Below are positions 55,467-64,000 of a stretch of DNA of 64,000 nt, piece by piece. The notes under the pieces were generated by a model. The model saw only the letters and a program-made list of their open reading frames with translations, searched no databases and had not been told where the DNA came from. Positions within the stretch are counted from its first letter, which is position 1. Each line of letters begins with the position of its first letter. The stretch covers positions 1,798,001 to 1,862,000 of the forward strand of contig NW_024465746.1 in the NCBI RefSeq assembly GCF_017591425.1, read 5' to 3'. The translations under genes and the position numbers were made by a program. The DNA comes from Ochotona curzoniae (lineage: Eukaryota; Chordata; Mammalia; Lagomorpha; Ochotonidae).

Positions 55467-55722
55467 GTCTTGGGGGCTGTTGCCATACCACTGTGTCACA
55501 GCATCGGGATACTTCCAGTCCGGCTCCCTGCTGATTCACCTGGTGAAGCGCTGACCGATGGCCGGAGCACTGGGGGCTCTGCGCCTGTGCAGGAGACCAG
55601 ATGAAGCTCATGACTTTGCTTGGTCCAACCCAGGCTGATGTGGCCGTTTGTGAGGTGAACCAGTGAGTGGAACATAACTCTGTCTGTCTCTCTCTTTTTC
55701 ATATAAGTGAATAAATCTGGGG
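55467..55722 (+). mobile_element. Old CSINE
   Basis: GGGGGCTGTTGCCATACCAC head, GAGGTGAACCAGTGAGTGG, AAGTGAATAAATC tail. Confidence 0.62.
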
Positions 55723-55904
55723 GGAGGGGTATAAAAAGCACGATCTTGGTAATTAATTTGAAAGTAGGTGAATGCATCCTTTGCCCTTTCCGTTCACTTG
55801 TCAACACTCATCCCTCAGTTACCCGTGGGCTTCACAACCTCCTCAGATATGGACAATCTGCACAGGCTCGAGGAACCCACACACATCTGTCTGCCTGAAT
55901 GTTT

Positions 55905-56085
55905 CTCTAGGTTACTTATAATGCCTGATACAATGTAAATGTTGCACGGAAAGTTGCTATACTGTATTGCTTCACTCCAGGCACTGTTCCCCTCCCCCTG
56001 CCACTTGTCCCCTGCATTTTAGATCTAAAATTGGTTGAACCCGTGGTTACAGAACCCGCAGGTAACAGAGGATATTTATAACAGA
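55905..56085. mobile_element. Tigger-like (TcMar) DNA-transposon relic
   Basis: AGGTTACTTATAATGCCTGA, TACAATGTAAATGTTGCACG, ATTGGTTGAACCCGTGG and ACAGAACCCGCAGGTAACAG match the remembered Tigger/MER2 end. Opposite sense to the copy at 3805. Confidence 0.65.
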
Positions 56086-56187
56086 TAACAGAATATTTCA
56101 GAAATTATTCTTGCCTTAAACTCAGCTGTAAAATTGAGTATGCAAATTATTATACTAACAAAGCTGATTTTGAGGATATAATAAACT

Positions 56188-56490
56188 TTATTTTTAATGA
56201 TTATTTGAAAAAGTTAAGAGAAAGAGAGAGAGAGAGAGGGAGATTGAGATTGGTTCTCTATCCACTGGTTTCATTCCCTATATGGTTCACAATGGCCAGT
56301 GCTAGGCCAGGTTGAAGTCAGGAGCCTCTTCCGGGTCTTCCTCGCGGTGCAGGGTCCCAAGGCCTTGGGCCGTCCTCAACTGTTTTCCCAGGCCACAAGC
56401 AGGGAGCTGGATGGAAAATGGAACATCCGGGATACAAACCAGTGCTGATATGGGATCCTGGCACATTCAAGGCGAGGACTTTAGATGCGC
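56188..56490 (-). mobile_element. CSINE
   Basis: Minus strand; ends at CAAGGCGAGGACTTTAGATG, where the head has been replaced by GCGCGC(AC)n. Confidence 0.82.
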
Positions 56491-56513
56491 GCGCACACAC
56501 ACACACACACACA
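56487..56513 (+). repeat. (GC)n(AC)n microsatellite
   Basis: GCGCGCGCACACACACACAC; Z-DNA-prone alternating purine-pyrimidine run. Confidence 0.9.
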
Positions 56514-56537
56514 GTTTTTTTTCTTTTCTTTTTTCTT

Positions 56538-56799
56538 TTTTTGTACTTGAAAGAGGCATAGTTACAGAGAAAGATTGAGATTTTCCATCTTCTGTCCCAT
56601 TTCTCAGATGACCACAATTGCCAATCTGGAGCCAGGAGCTTCTTGGTTTCCCACGTGGGTGCAGGGGCCAACTTGCATTGCTTTCCTCCTGTGTTAGCAG
56701 AGAGCTGAATTAGAAGTGGAGCACCTGGGACTCAGTGAACCACCTATGTGAATGCCAGTGCCACAGGCAGCTTTACTGCATGTGTCAGTGCTGGCCCTT
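56538..56799 (-). mobile_element. Old CSINE
   Basis: Minus strand; TACTTGAAAGAGGCATAG, GAGCCAGGAGCTTCTTGG. Confidence 0.65.
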
Positions 56800-56809
56800 A
56801 TTGCCACAT

Positions 56810-57440
56810 TAAACCTGTTATTTTGAAAGCTTACAGACTTGCTCAAGTGTTGCACAGAGAGTATAGTGAATTCAACAATTTAGCCATTTAGTGAAGTTGC
56901 AATTCTTCCCTCCATATACTTACATAACACATGAAGTGTAATTATATCTTATTTCTAATCTTAACATCTTCATGGCATTTTTTTTTTTTTTGAGAATAAG
57001 TTGTAGAGTGTAACCTTTAGCTCATATCACCTAGGAGTAAGAGTGTTGTCTTACATGATCTCAGTAAGCAAAATCAGGAAAATTGACATTGGTGGGACTA
57101 CAGTGTGTAATATGTGATCCCATTGGGGTTTCACTGATTGGGCAGTGATGTTCTTCACAGCAGTCCTCGTTGGCTGACGCAGGCTCGTGGGTGACACTTG
57201 TCTTGCTGCTGGATGGGAGCAGTTTCTCAGCCTTTGCCGTTCGTGATACTCATGTGTTCGGAGTCCATTCAGTTTTCCTGATTCCTCATGATTGGATTCA
57301 CACCAGGTCTGCCGGGCAGGACATGCCTTTTCCCCGCTATGGGTCCTCCGTTATTATGCATGTTGGGTTGGTGTGTGCCAGACTTGGAGAGGGTAAAGAT
57401 TTTAATTTTCCTTTTGCAATTAGAGGAGTAATTTGACATA
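56810..57440 (-). mobile_element. L1ME-like 3' end
   Basis: TCAGGAAAATTGACATTGGT, GCAGTTTCTCAGCCTTTGCC, GATTCCTCATGATTGGATTC and TTTTCCTTTTGCAATTAGAG follow the reverse of an old L1M 3' UTR. Confidence 0.6.
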
Positions 57441-57576
57441 GGAAATAGCCCATTTCCACAGACTTTTTTCCCCTTTGGTGTTGGAATACGTTGTTCTGCC
57501 TGAATCAGTCCTGTTTCCTCGCTGCTTACTTACTTTCTCTCCCTCTTTCCCTCTTCCTCTCTCTTCCTTCCTAATT

Positions 57577-57876
57577 GAAGATTTTTATCTATTTTTATTG
57601 TTGTGGCAGATTTACAGAGAGGAGAGACAGGATCTTCTGTCCATTGGTTCCCCCCCCAAAAGCAACCACAATAGCCAAAGCCAAGCAAGAACCCTTCCTT
57701 GGCCCTCCCACGTGGCTGCAGAGTCCGTTGGCCTAAGGCCGTCCCCTACTGCCCTCCCAGGCCGCAAGCAGGACGCTGGATGGGAAGTGGAGCAGGGGAC
57801 AGGCCCTGATGCCCATGTGGGAGCCCAGTGCTGCACACAAGGCAAGCATTTACCTATTAGGCCGCCGCACTGGGCC
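57577..57876 (-). mobile_element. CSINE
   Basis: Minus strand; ATTTTTATTGTTGTGGCAG, ATGCCCATGTGGGAGCCC, GCCGCCGCACTGGGCCC. Confidence 0.85.
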
Positions 57877-57904
57877 CTGCCTTCTGCATTCGTTGGTTTA
57901 TTTA

Positions 57905-60900
57905 TTTATTTATTTATTTGTTTATTTTTGACAATCTTTACATGGTTAATTAGAGCACAAAGGTTCAAGGGCTAGGGGAAAGTGGGTAAGGCTATTTCCA
58001 CATTCTCTCTCTTTTTGTATCTGGGATAAAAGGGGAAGATAAAGGGAGAAGCCCCACCCAGCTTCTACCCATCCTTGGTCCCGATGTGGGGCATGCTCCG
58101 AGGGTCTTGCTCAAGTGGTTTGGTAGTTCAACAGTTATGAATTGCTGCCAATCTCACCTTTCCAAGCACAATGAAGTTGCTGCATAATTCGCTGATTGAC
58201 ATAGTCCACCTTACAGTCTCCGTTTGCCCAGTTTTTCACTGCCAACATCCTGCTGGGGTAGTTGATTGATGTGTTCTGTCCTCTGTTGTGGTCCCAGGTA
58301 TCCTCTGCAGGTTCTGACAGCCAGCCATATCCTGTATGCACACCTGATTGTGCTGTCCACTGCTTCGTCTGAGCCTCTGAGGAGGCACGGCTCTTGCCTT
58401 TGCACTCCATGGCAGAGCATGGAACTTGCACTTCTCTTCATGGTTGGGGTTCTGAGTCCGGCAGTTTGATTGGAGAGATCCCCAAAGAAACTTTGAGGTG
58501 TTCCCAAACCAGATTCTTGGGTGTACGCAAGTACAGGGCCCGGTACAATTCGTCACCCCAGTCAGCTGGTGGTTGCAATTGCTGGGTCAGTTCTGTTTCC
58601 ACCCCTGTTTTCCACATGAACCTTGGGTATTGCAGTCCAGCCTGATTCTGCCCAGCACAATCTCAGTCCTCACATAAACCGGTGGGAGCTGCAGCCTAGT
58701 TGGAGCGACCCACAATAACCCCCACCAGGCCTGCCCCCTTCCCTAGTTCCTGTGGTTGCCAGTATGTACAGCAGACTAGTCCAGTCTATCCCATGTCCCA
58801 TTCAGTTCTCATACATGCCAATGGGCATTGAAGCTTAGTTTAGCCCAACTACCTCCACTATCCAGGCCACACACATATTGTTGGGTGCCATTCTGTCCAG
58901 CTACCCCTGCCCCAGTCCTGGTTTACATGCTCTCCATGGGAGTGGTAACCCAAGAGGGAGGTGCCCACTATTTCCCTACTGGACCACTCCCACTCCTGGA
59001 CCATATACTATGCTAGCATCTGCTATCTGATGTTGTGGCAAAGCCCAAGCAACCCTCACCCATTCTGCTTTATGTTTGTACCAGTAGGAACAGTCAACCA
59101 AGCCTGGCTCTTCCCTGATCTGGCTCACATGAGGCCCACAGGTGTTGTAGCCCTGCATGGTCTGGTCTGTCCCCATCCCAACTCATGTTCTCCAGTGGGC
59201 GAGGTGTTCCTTCAGGGCGGCCCTCCACATTCTCCCTAGCAGCTTCATCCCCTCCCTCCCTGGTTTCTACTAGTGCTGTGTCCCAGTCTGGCATGGCTTG
59301 CGTCACCTTGGCTAGTGGGAGCTGTAGCCTGGCTTTGCCCAGCCCTACCCCCAATTCCAGTTGTTGTGGGTTACTGTCTAGCCCACCCAGCATGTACTCT
59401 GTCCCAGCTGTAATGTGCATTGGTATGTGTTGCGACCATTCCTGGCCTGACCCACACTGTTCTGGTGCTCGGACTCATCAGTGGCTGATGTGAACTAGTT
59501 CAGTCTGGTCTGCCCCTGACCTGTGCCAAATGTATGCTGGTGGGTATCTTTGCCTGGCCTGGTCTGGGCTGCTCCCTATTATGGTTCTTGCGCTTACCTG
59601 CAGGGTCTGTGTCCTGCCAGAGGAGTTGCCCAGGCTCCCCTCCATCAGAACCTCTCCCAATGCCAGATTTCTCACATATCGGTGGGTCCATGAGCCAACC
59701 CTACTCAGTCAACCTCCTGTCCTAGTAGGAACAGTGGCCATTCCAGAGTGGCCTTCAACCCATTCTGGTTCTTATTCTTGGATGTTTCAGCCAAGCCAAA
59801 GCTCATCCATACCCAAACACAGTTCACAGATGGCTCAGTAGGGGCAGAGACCTAGCCTAGTCCGTCCTACATCTACTCTGGTCCTCCAGAGCACCAGATG
59901 ATGCTGGAGTCTAGTCCAACTTGGTGTGTCCAGTTCCAGTTCACACTTGTGCCAAGGGAGACTGCAGCCATATCCAAACCAGAACGCAGCCCCCACTCTG
60001 GCCCCCGCACTCCTCAGTGGGAATCTCAACCCAGGTAGGGTGTGTCCCCTTAGCTCCCCAACCGGTCCTGTTCCCAGCTATAGATTGTGAGTGTGCCAGT
60101 GGTTGCTCTGACTCAGCTTGGCACAGCCCCTCACCTGTCTCCACTTGATCCACCCTCAGACCCAGTTCTCATAATTGGGTTTTAGGCCAGTGCCTGGAGC
60201 ATTCTGACCTTTCATTGGCCTTGTATGAGCTGGTGAACGTTGCAGCCCGGCCCACCCTACACCCTGTTCAGGATGCACATTCGGGTGCTGCTGCCTTGAC
60301 CAGTCCAGACTGTTGTCGATTCCTTTACCTGTGAGTGATGGCAGACTCCTTGGTCACACCTAGCTTAGTCCATCACCACCTCAACTCTTTGAGCTAACCA
60401 GTGGGGCTAGTATTTCCATGAGGTTTGGCCCACATATCCCCCACAGACTCTAACCCTAGATATGGTTCTCTCATGTGCTAGTTAATGTCATGGCCCTGCC
60501 TAATGAGACCCGTCTCCTGATGCATCATCATGTCAGGTAATAGGATATGATCCTGCTAGACACACCCCGAGCCTTAGCTTTTGCATGGACTGGTGCACAG
60601 TGATTACACTGGTGTTCAGTGATTACAAATTCTACACAGGATTTAAAGGAGTTTGGTATATCAGTCTTATCCATAAAAATCATCTGGTCTCTCCAACCTA
60701 CTGGGCTTCATTACCCTCCCCTCCCTTCAAAGGAAAAGTTACTCTGTTATTGGGAATCTTTAGGATTGATTGACATCCCAACACAGTGGGCTGAACATGG
60801 AGGCACCTAGGCAGTGGCAATTCATAGCCCCCAAAACCCAGAGCTGGCCTTCAGGTGGCCCCAGGCCACCCGAGGACAGCTCACCGTGTGGCTGGAATGG

Positions 60901-60968
60901 GGGCTGCGAGCATGAAAACAGACCTGGCCTGGAACATGAACCCCCAGACCCCAAGGTCGCCCCCTTCC
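57905..60968 (-). mobile_element. 3-kb retroposon with L1-type 3' end and tandem-repeat body
   Basis: The left edge is an inverted TAAA-type tail (57896-57926) followed by the same terminal 300 bp as the TSD-flanked insertion at 31814-32125. From about 58,600 to 60,560 the body is a run of degenerate 75-85-bp units, each with a CTGCAGCCTAGTCC-like and a TCTCAYRCATGCCAGTGGG-like part. A probable imperfect TSD TTGGTTTATTT lies at 57893 and 60978. No reverse transcriptase is visible. Frames up to 108 codons on the minus strand (58135-58431, 59094-59420) are not recognised. Confidence 0.65.
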
Positions 60969-61099
60969 CAATCGGTTGGTTTATTTGTTAATGTCTCACT
61001 TCTTAAGGTAACCTTTACAGAAAGGATTTAAACATTCATGGTGTCTCATTGACATGTTTTGTAAAATGTGAAAGACCAAGGAATCCAGAAAGTACTTTT

Positions 61100-61446
61100 G
61101 GGAGATTTATTTATTTCATAAAGATTTATTTATTTTTATTGCAAAGTCAGAGATATACAGAGAGGAGGAGAGACAGTGAGAAAGATTTTCCATCCAGTGA
61201 TTCACGCCCCAAGTGACCGCAATGGCTGGTGCTGCGCCGATCTGAAACCAGGAGCCAGGAACTTCTTCCAGGTCTTCGACACGGGTGCAAGGTCCTAAGG
61301 CCTTGGGCCGTCCTCGGCTGCTTTCCCAGGCCACAAGCAGGGAGCTGGATGGGAAGTGGAGCTGCCGGTATTAGAACCGGCACCCATATGTGATCCTGGT
61401 GCGTTCAAGGTGAGGACTTTAGCCGCTAGGCCAACTGCACCAGGCC
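61100..61446 (-). mobile_element. CSINE, full length
   Basis: Minus strand with a lengthened tail (two ATTTATTTATTT blocks); ends CTGCACCAGGCCC. Confidence 0.92.
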
Positions 61447-61532
61447 CCTGTCAGATTTGTTTTTGCCTAAGCAGCATGAAGAGGAAAATGGAGCAGGGGG
61501 CGGATGATCAGGATTTTGGTGTTTTGTAGGAC

Positions 61533-62279
61533 TGTTACAGGGTGCAGCCAGTGACAGCCAGCACCCATTGACAGTGGGCAAATGAAATGTGGCTGTGTCC
61601 CCTACCCTCTGTCCTGAAGGTGGGTTCTAACAGCAATGGAGTGTTAATTCCACCCTCAGCCACTCCCCCAACCACCTAAGTATTGGTTCCTGCCCACCTG
61701 TGACTCACCTATCAATTGAGAGGGGATGGTATTGCATTGTTGTAACCACTCCCCTCACAGCCCCTTTAAAGGGCCCTTGAAGCAGGGGCTCGCTCTCTTT
61801 CTGGTCAGGTGCTTCTGTTACTCTGGCGCTTGGACTCTTGGATGACCCAAGACAGGTGATCCCCCGAGCATGGTCCTCGTGTACTGTTTAGATGGGACAA
61901 TGGATATAGCAATGTTGTTTCTGGTTTGTGTACTATCAGGAATTGCAGGAGAGGTGAGGCCTAGCAGTGATGGAATGTGGGCAGAGAAGCCAGGGAAAGG
62001 TGAATGTCTGCAGCTTTATGTGTGTGTCCCGGTTACTCGTTGCATGTCTCTTAGGATAACTTACATTGCTGGGGAAGCTGGGACATAGGTCTTCAGCTTA
62101 ACGGATGGACTTGAGGGTAATGACCATTTGTTCCTCTTGGGGTTATGTTTGATTGGATTGTGATTGGTACTTGTGATTTGCTATTTCTAATATGCTCTGT
62201 TATCACCAAGCTTGATTAATAAAGACTCCTTAATAAACCTTAGACATGTCTGGTGTGATCTTGCTCGCACCGCGTAACA
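61533..62279 (+). mobile_element. Candidate solo LTR
   Basis: TGTTACAGGG...CGCGTAACA ends form a short inverted TGTTAC/GTAACA pair. TTTAAAGGGCCC near 61,765 could serve as TATA region and AATAAA lies near 62,218. Flanks GGAC / GGAT would be a 4-bp duplication with one change. No viral genes adjoin. Confidence 0.6.
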
Positions 62280-62808
62280 GGATATGATTGGAGGTTGTGG
62301 AGAGGGACCAGAGTGTTTGATCAAGCATGGGCAAAGTTAGGATGTGCAGAAATGATTAGTTCTTGGAGTAGTACTTCTTAAAGGCAATAATATGTTAATA
62401 TCTTAGAGAAGGGTGAAGTGTGTTGAAGAGACCCTAGACTTAAAGTCTCTCTGTGGAATACCTTTTCATTAGCAAATACTAATGAATGTGCCTCCTATAG
62501 GTGTGCTGAACGCTTTTAGGTAATGAGACTAGCAGGATAGTCTTTGTCTTCAGGGAATTTGTGTGCCTAAAGAATGGGTGGGGTAGAAGACAAAGATAGA
62601 AAACAAGCACTGCAGTTGCTGGCTGAGTGAAAATAAAGGCTCCCTTGGCAGTAGGAAACTCAGGACAAAGAAGTCTTAATTAGAAAGAATGGGACTGCTA
62701 CCTGCATGGTTTTTCTAAGAGGTTAAAGAGAAGGCTAGAGAGGAGTGAAAAGGGAGGCTCAGACCACAGACAGTGGGGCGTATTGTGGGGGATTGACTAT
62801 TGCATGAG
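62280..62808. other. Unannotated intronic sequence
   Basis: No exon or repeat recognised. Confidence 0.45.
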
Positions 62809-62810
62809 CA

Positions 62811-63003
62811 GCCTGGGGCCCCGTGGCTGGGGGGCCACAGCGGGGCAGCCTGGGGCCCCGTGGCTGGGGGGCCACAGCGGGGCAGCCTGGGACCCCGTGG
62901 CTGGGGGGCTACAGCAGGGCAGCCTGGGACCCCGTGGCTGGGGGGCCACAGCGGGGCGGCCTGGGACCCCGTGGCTTGGGGGGCCACAGTGGGGCGGCCT
63001 GCG
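62811..63003 (+). repeat. 37-bp GC-rich minisatellite, 5 units plus partial
   Basis: GCCTGGGGCCCCGTGGCTGG then GGGGCCACAGCGGGGCA repeats at 62811, 62848, 62885, 62922, 62959 and (partial) 62997. The spacing is exactly 37 bp, and 38 in the last unit. Rich in CpG and G-runs. Confidence 0.95.
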
Positions 63004-64000
63004 ATTCTGGTGGAGGCTGCCTGGGAGGGTTTGCGTCAGGGGGCCGAGTGAAGCAACTGTCATTTCAGGCACACTGAAGAGTCTGACAGGGAGGCAGGAT
63101 GGGAGTAAGGGAAATTTAATAGTATAGGACAGTGGACTTCAAATTTCATTGTTATTATACTTCCTAAAATAATTTGAAAAATTCTGTATCATTCATTGTA
63201 ATTTCTAACATGTCGTAAATATTGCTATTTTGAAATAAAAAATATCAGTTTTTAAGAGGTGGAAGGCAGAGAAGCAGCAAGGGCCTGTTACACATATTGA
63301 GGGTGGGTTGGGAGCGGATACAGAAAAGAACTTGAGGATGGGGCAGAAGCCAAGGCGTTGGAAGGCAAAGGGTTTGACTAGTGAAGGGATACCCTGCACA
63401 GGCGCAGCGTGGGCAGGTCTGAAAGGTGAGCTGCTGACTGCCTTAGGCTGAGGAGTCCGTCCTGTTCTTTTTTTGGGGGGTTCAGGCACTCACCTGCTGT
63501 GAGGACCTTTACCATGTTCTGGGTCGGTCTTTGAGGAGGTGCAGTTAGATAATGTGAGGAGACACAGCTTGCATGTTTCATTAGCATTTCAGTCCCCTCA
63601 CCTACCCTGTGTTTTACCTACTGTGATGAGGCGAAGGTTGATTGGCTGTCTAGATGGCCTCTCGGTTTGATCCAAAGCAGTTTTTGCTTATAAGGAAGCA
63701 GTTGGAGTCTGGCAGTGAATTATTGATAAGAGAGTGGTGACTTCATTCATGTTTGTGGCAGGTGGAGTCGCCCGCCTAGGCCGGTTACTCGCCTGTCCCG
63801 TCTCAGTGTCCTCCCTGGCGATTTTTGCTGAGCGAGGTTGGTCTCAGTGTGTCTACTTCAGGAGGCCAGAGCTTACTGGGCAGCTTATTTCGATTCTAAG
63901 CAGCCAGGTAGGTTGGTGGAGGTGGTAAAGAACACTCAAATAGTTGGTTGGAAGAGTTGTTCCAGAACTCCCACAGCCGAGCGCAGCCACCTAAAACAGG
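63004..64000. other. Unannotated intronic sequence to window end
   Basis: No PPP4R1 exon 3 signature (Gly-Val-Asp-Asp-Tyr-Ser-Ser-Glu) on the plus strand. No SINE in the last 900 bp. Confidence 0.5.

Larger units (their letters stand above)
44400..64000 (+). other. PPP4R1: PPP4R1 gene, 5' portion (start approximate; runs off window)
   Basis: This is the gene span visible here: probable 5' UTR, exons 1 and 2, intron 1 and at least 19 kb of intron 2. PP4-R1/PP4C complexes are described as dephosphorylating targets that include NF-kB pathway components, in nucleus and cytoplasm. Intron 2 begins with a unique part (44731-46740) and then becomes repeat-dense. In human the gene lies on 18p11.22 with RAB31 beyond its 5' side, which would make 1-43.5 kb the PPP4R1-RAB31 intergenic interval; no RAB31 sequence is visible. 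The transcription start is not determined. Confidence 0.8.

Noticed and set aside
58135..59420. Minus-strand frames of 98-108 codons as element-encoded proteins
   Set aside because: They lie in the degenerate unit array and 3' region, show no reverse transcriptase, nucleic-acid-binding or coiled-coil motif, and are not clearly kept open in the collinear copy at 33 kb.
63760..63915. Possible alternative PPP4R1 exon ending CAGCCAG before GTAGGT
   Set aside because: A donor-like GTAGGT exists near 63909, but there is no matching acceptor or protein similarity.
44731..64000. PPP4R1 exon 3 inside the window
   Set aside because: No plus-strand match to the expected Gly-Val-Asp-Asp-Tyr-Ser-Ser-Glu-Ser-Asp coding sequence behind an acceptor was found; a missed short exon is possible but not supported.

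Overview
The window looks like lagomorph nuclear DNA, most probably pika (Ochotona). About 75 copies of a tRNA-headed C-type SINE (CSINE) are present on both strands. Their consensus (GGGCCCGGCGCGGTGGC head, a CCCATATGGGC block, a CTTGGGGAGTGAATCATC block, an AATAAA-rich tail) belongs to the lagomorph C-repeat family and looks closer to the pika form than to the rabbit form as I remember them. No bacterial or viral genome organisation is present.

Only one protein-coding gene can be supported: the 5' end of PPP4R1 (protein phosphatase 4 regulatory subunit 1), plus strand. A CpG island (about 43.6-45.2 kb) holds a TATA-less promoter. Exon 1 supplies ATG GCG G, a 202-bp intron follows, and a 45-nt exon 2 continues the frame to give MADLSLLQEDLQEDADG, the known PPP4R1 N-terminus. 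Intron 2 then fills the rest of the window. Exon 3 was not found, so most of the gene lies beyond 64,000. The start codon sits inside a YY1-type CAAGATGGCGG motif. An ATG-TAG start-stop and a purine-rich GGA tract lie just upstream in the probable 5' UTR.

Layout. 1-43.5 kb is intergenic. It holds dense CSINEs, solo LTRs (49-533, 1196-1526, 20130-20758, 25554-26286) that keep TG...CA ends and short target duplications, MaLR/MLT1-like LTRs, MIR, Tigger and L1 relics, a 63-bp perfect inverted repeat, and a very short U6 snRNA retropseudogene at 39.8 kb. 43.6-45.2 kb is the PPP4R1 promoter and first exons. 45.2-64 kb is intron 2. It holds more CSINEs, including two nested pairs, an old L1 in which a 45-bp minisatellite has expanded (52.65-53.17 kb), an L1ME-like 3' end, a 3-kb minus-strand element with an L1-like 3' terminus and a long degenerate tandem-repeat body (57.9-60.97 kb), a candidate LTR (61.5-62.3 kb) and a 37-bp GC-rich minisatellite (62.81-63.0 kb).

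Nearly all long open frames in the window come from SINEs, microsatellites, minisatellites or the GC-rich island, and are not genes. I see no new multigene system. The points of interest are retrotransposition structures, repeat birth inside older repeats, and possible translational and promoter control at PPP4R1. Repeat family names were assigned from memory of consensus sequences, without a database search; SINE edges are good to about 5-15 bp unless a target-site duplication (TSD) is given.
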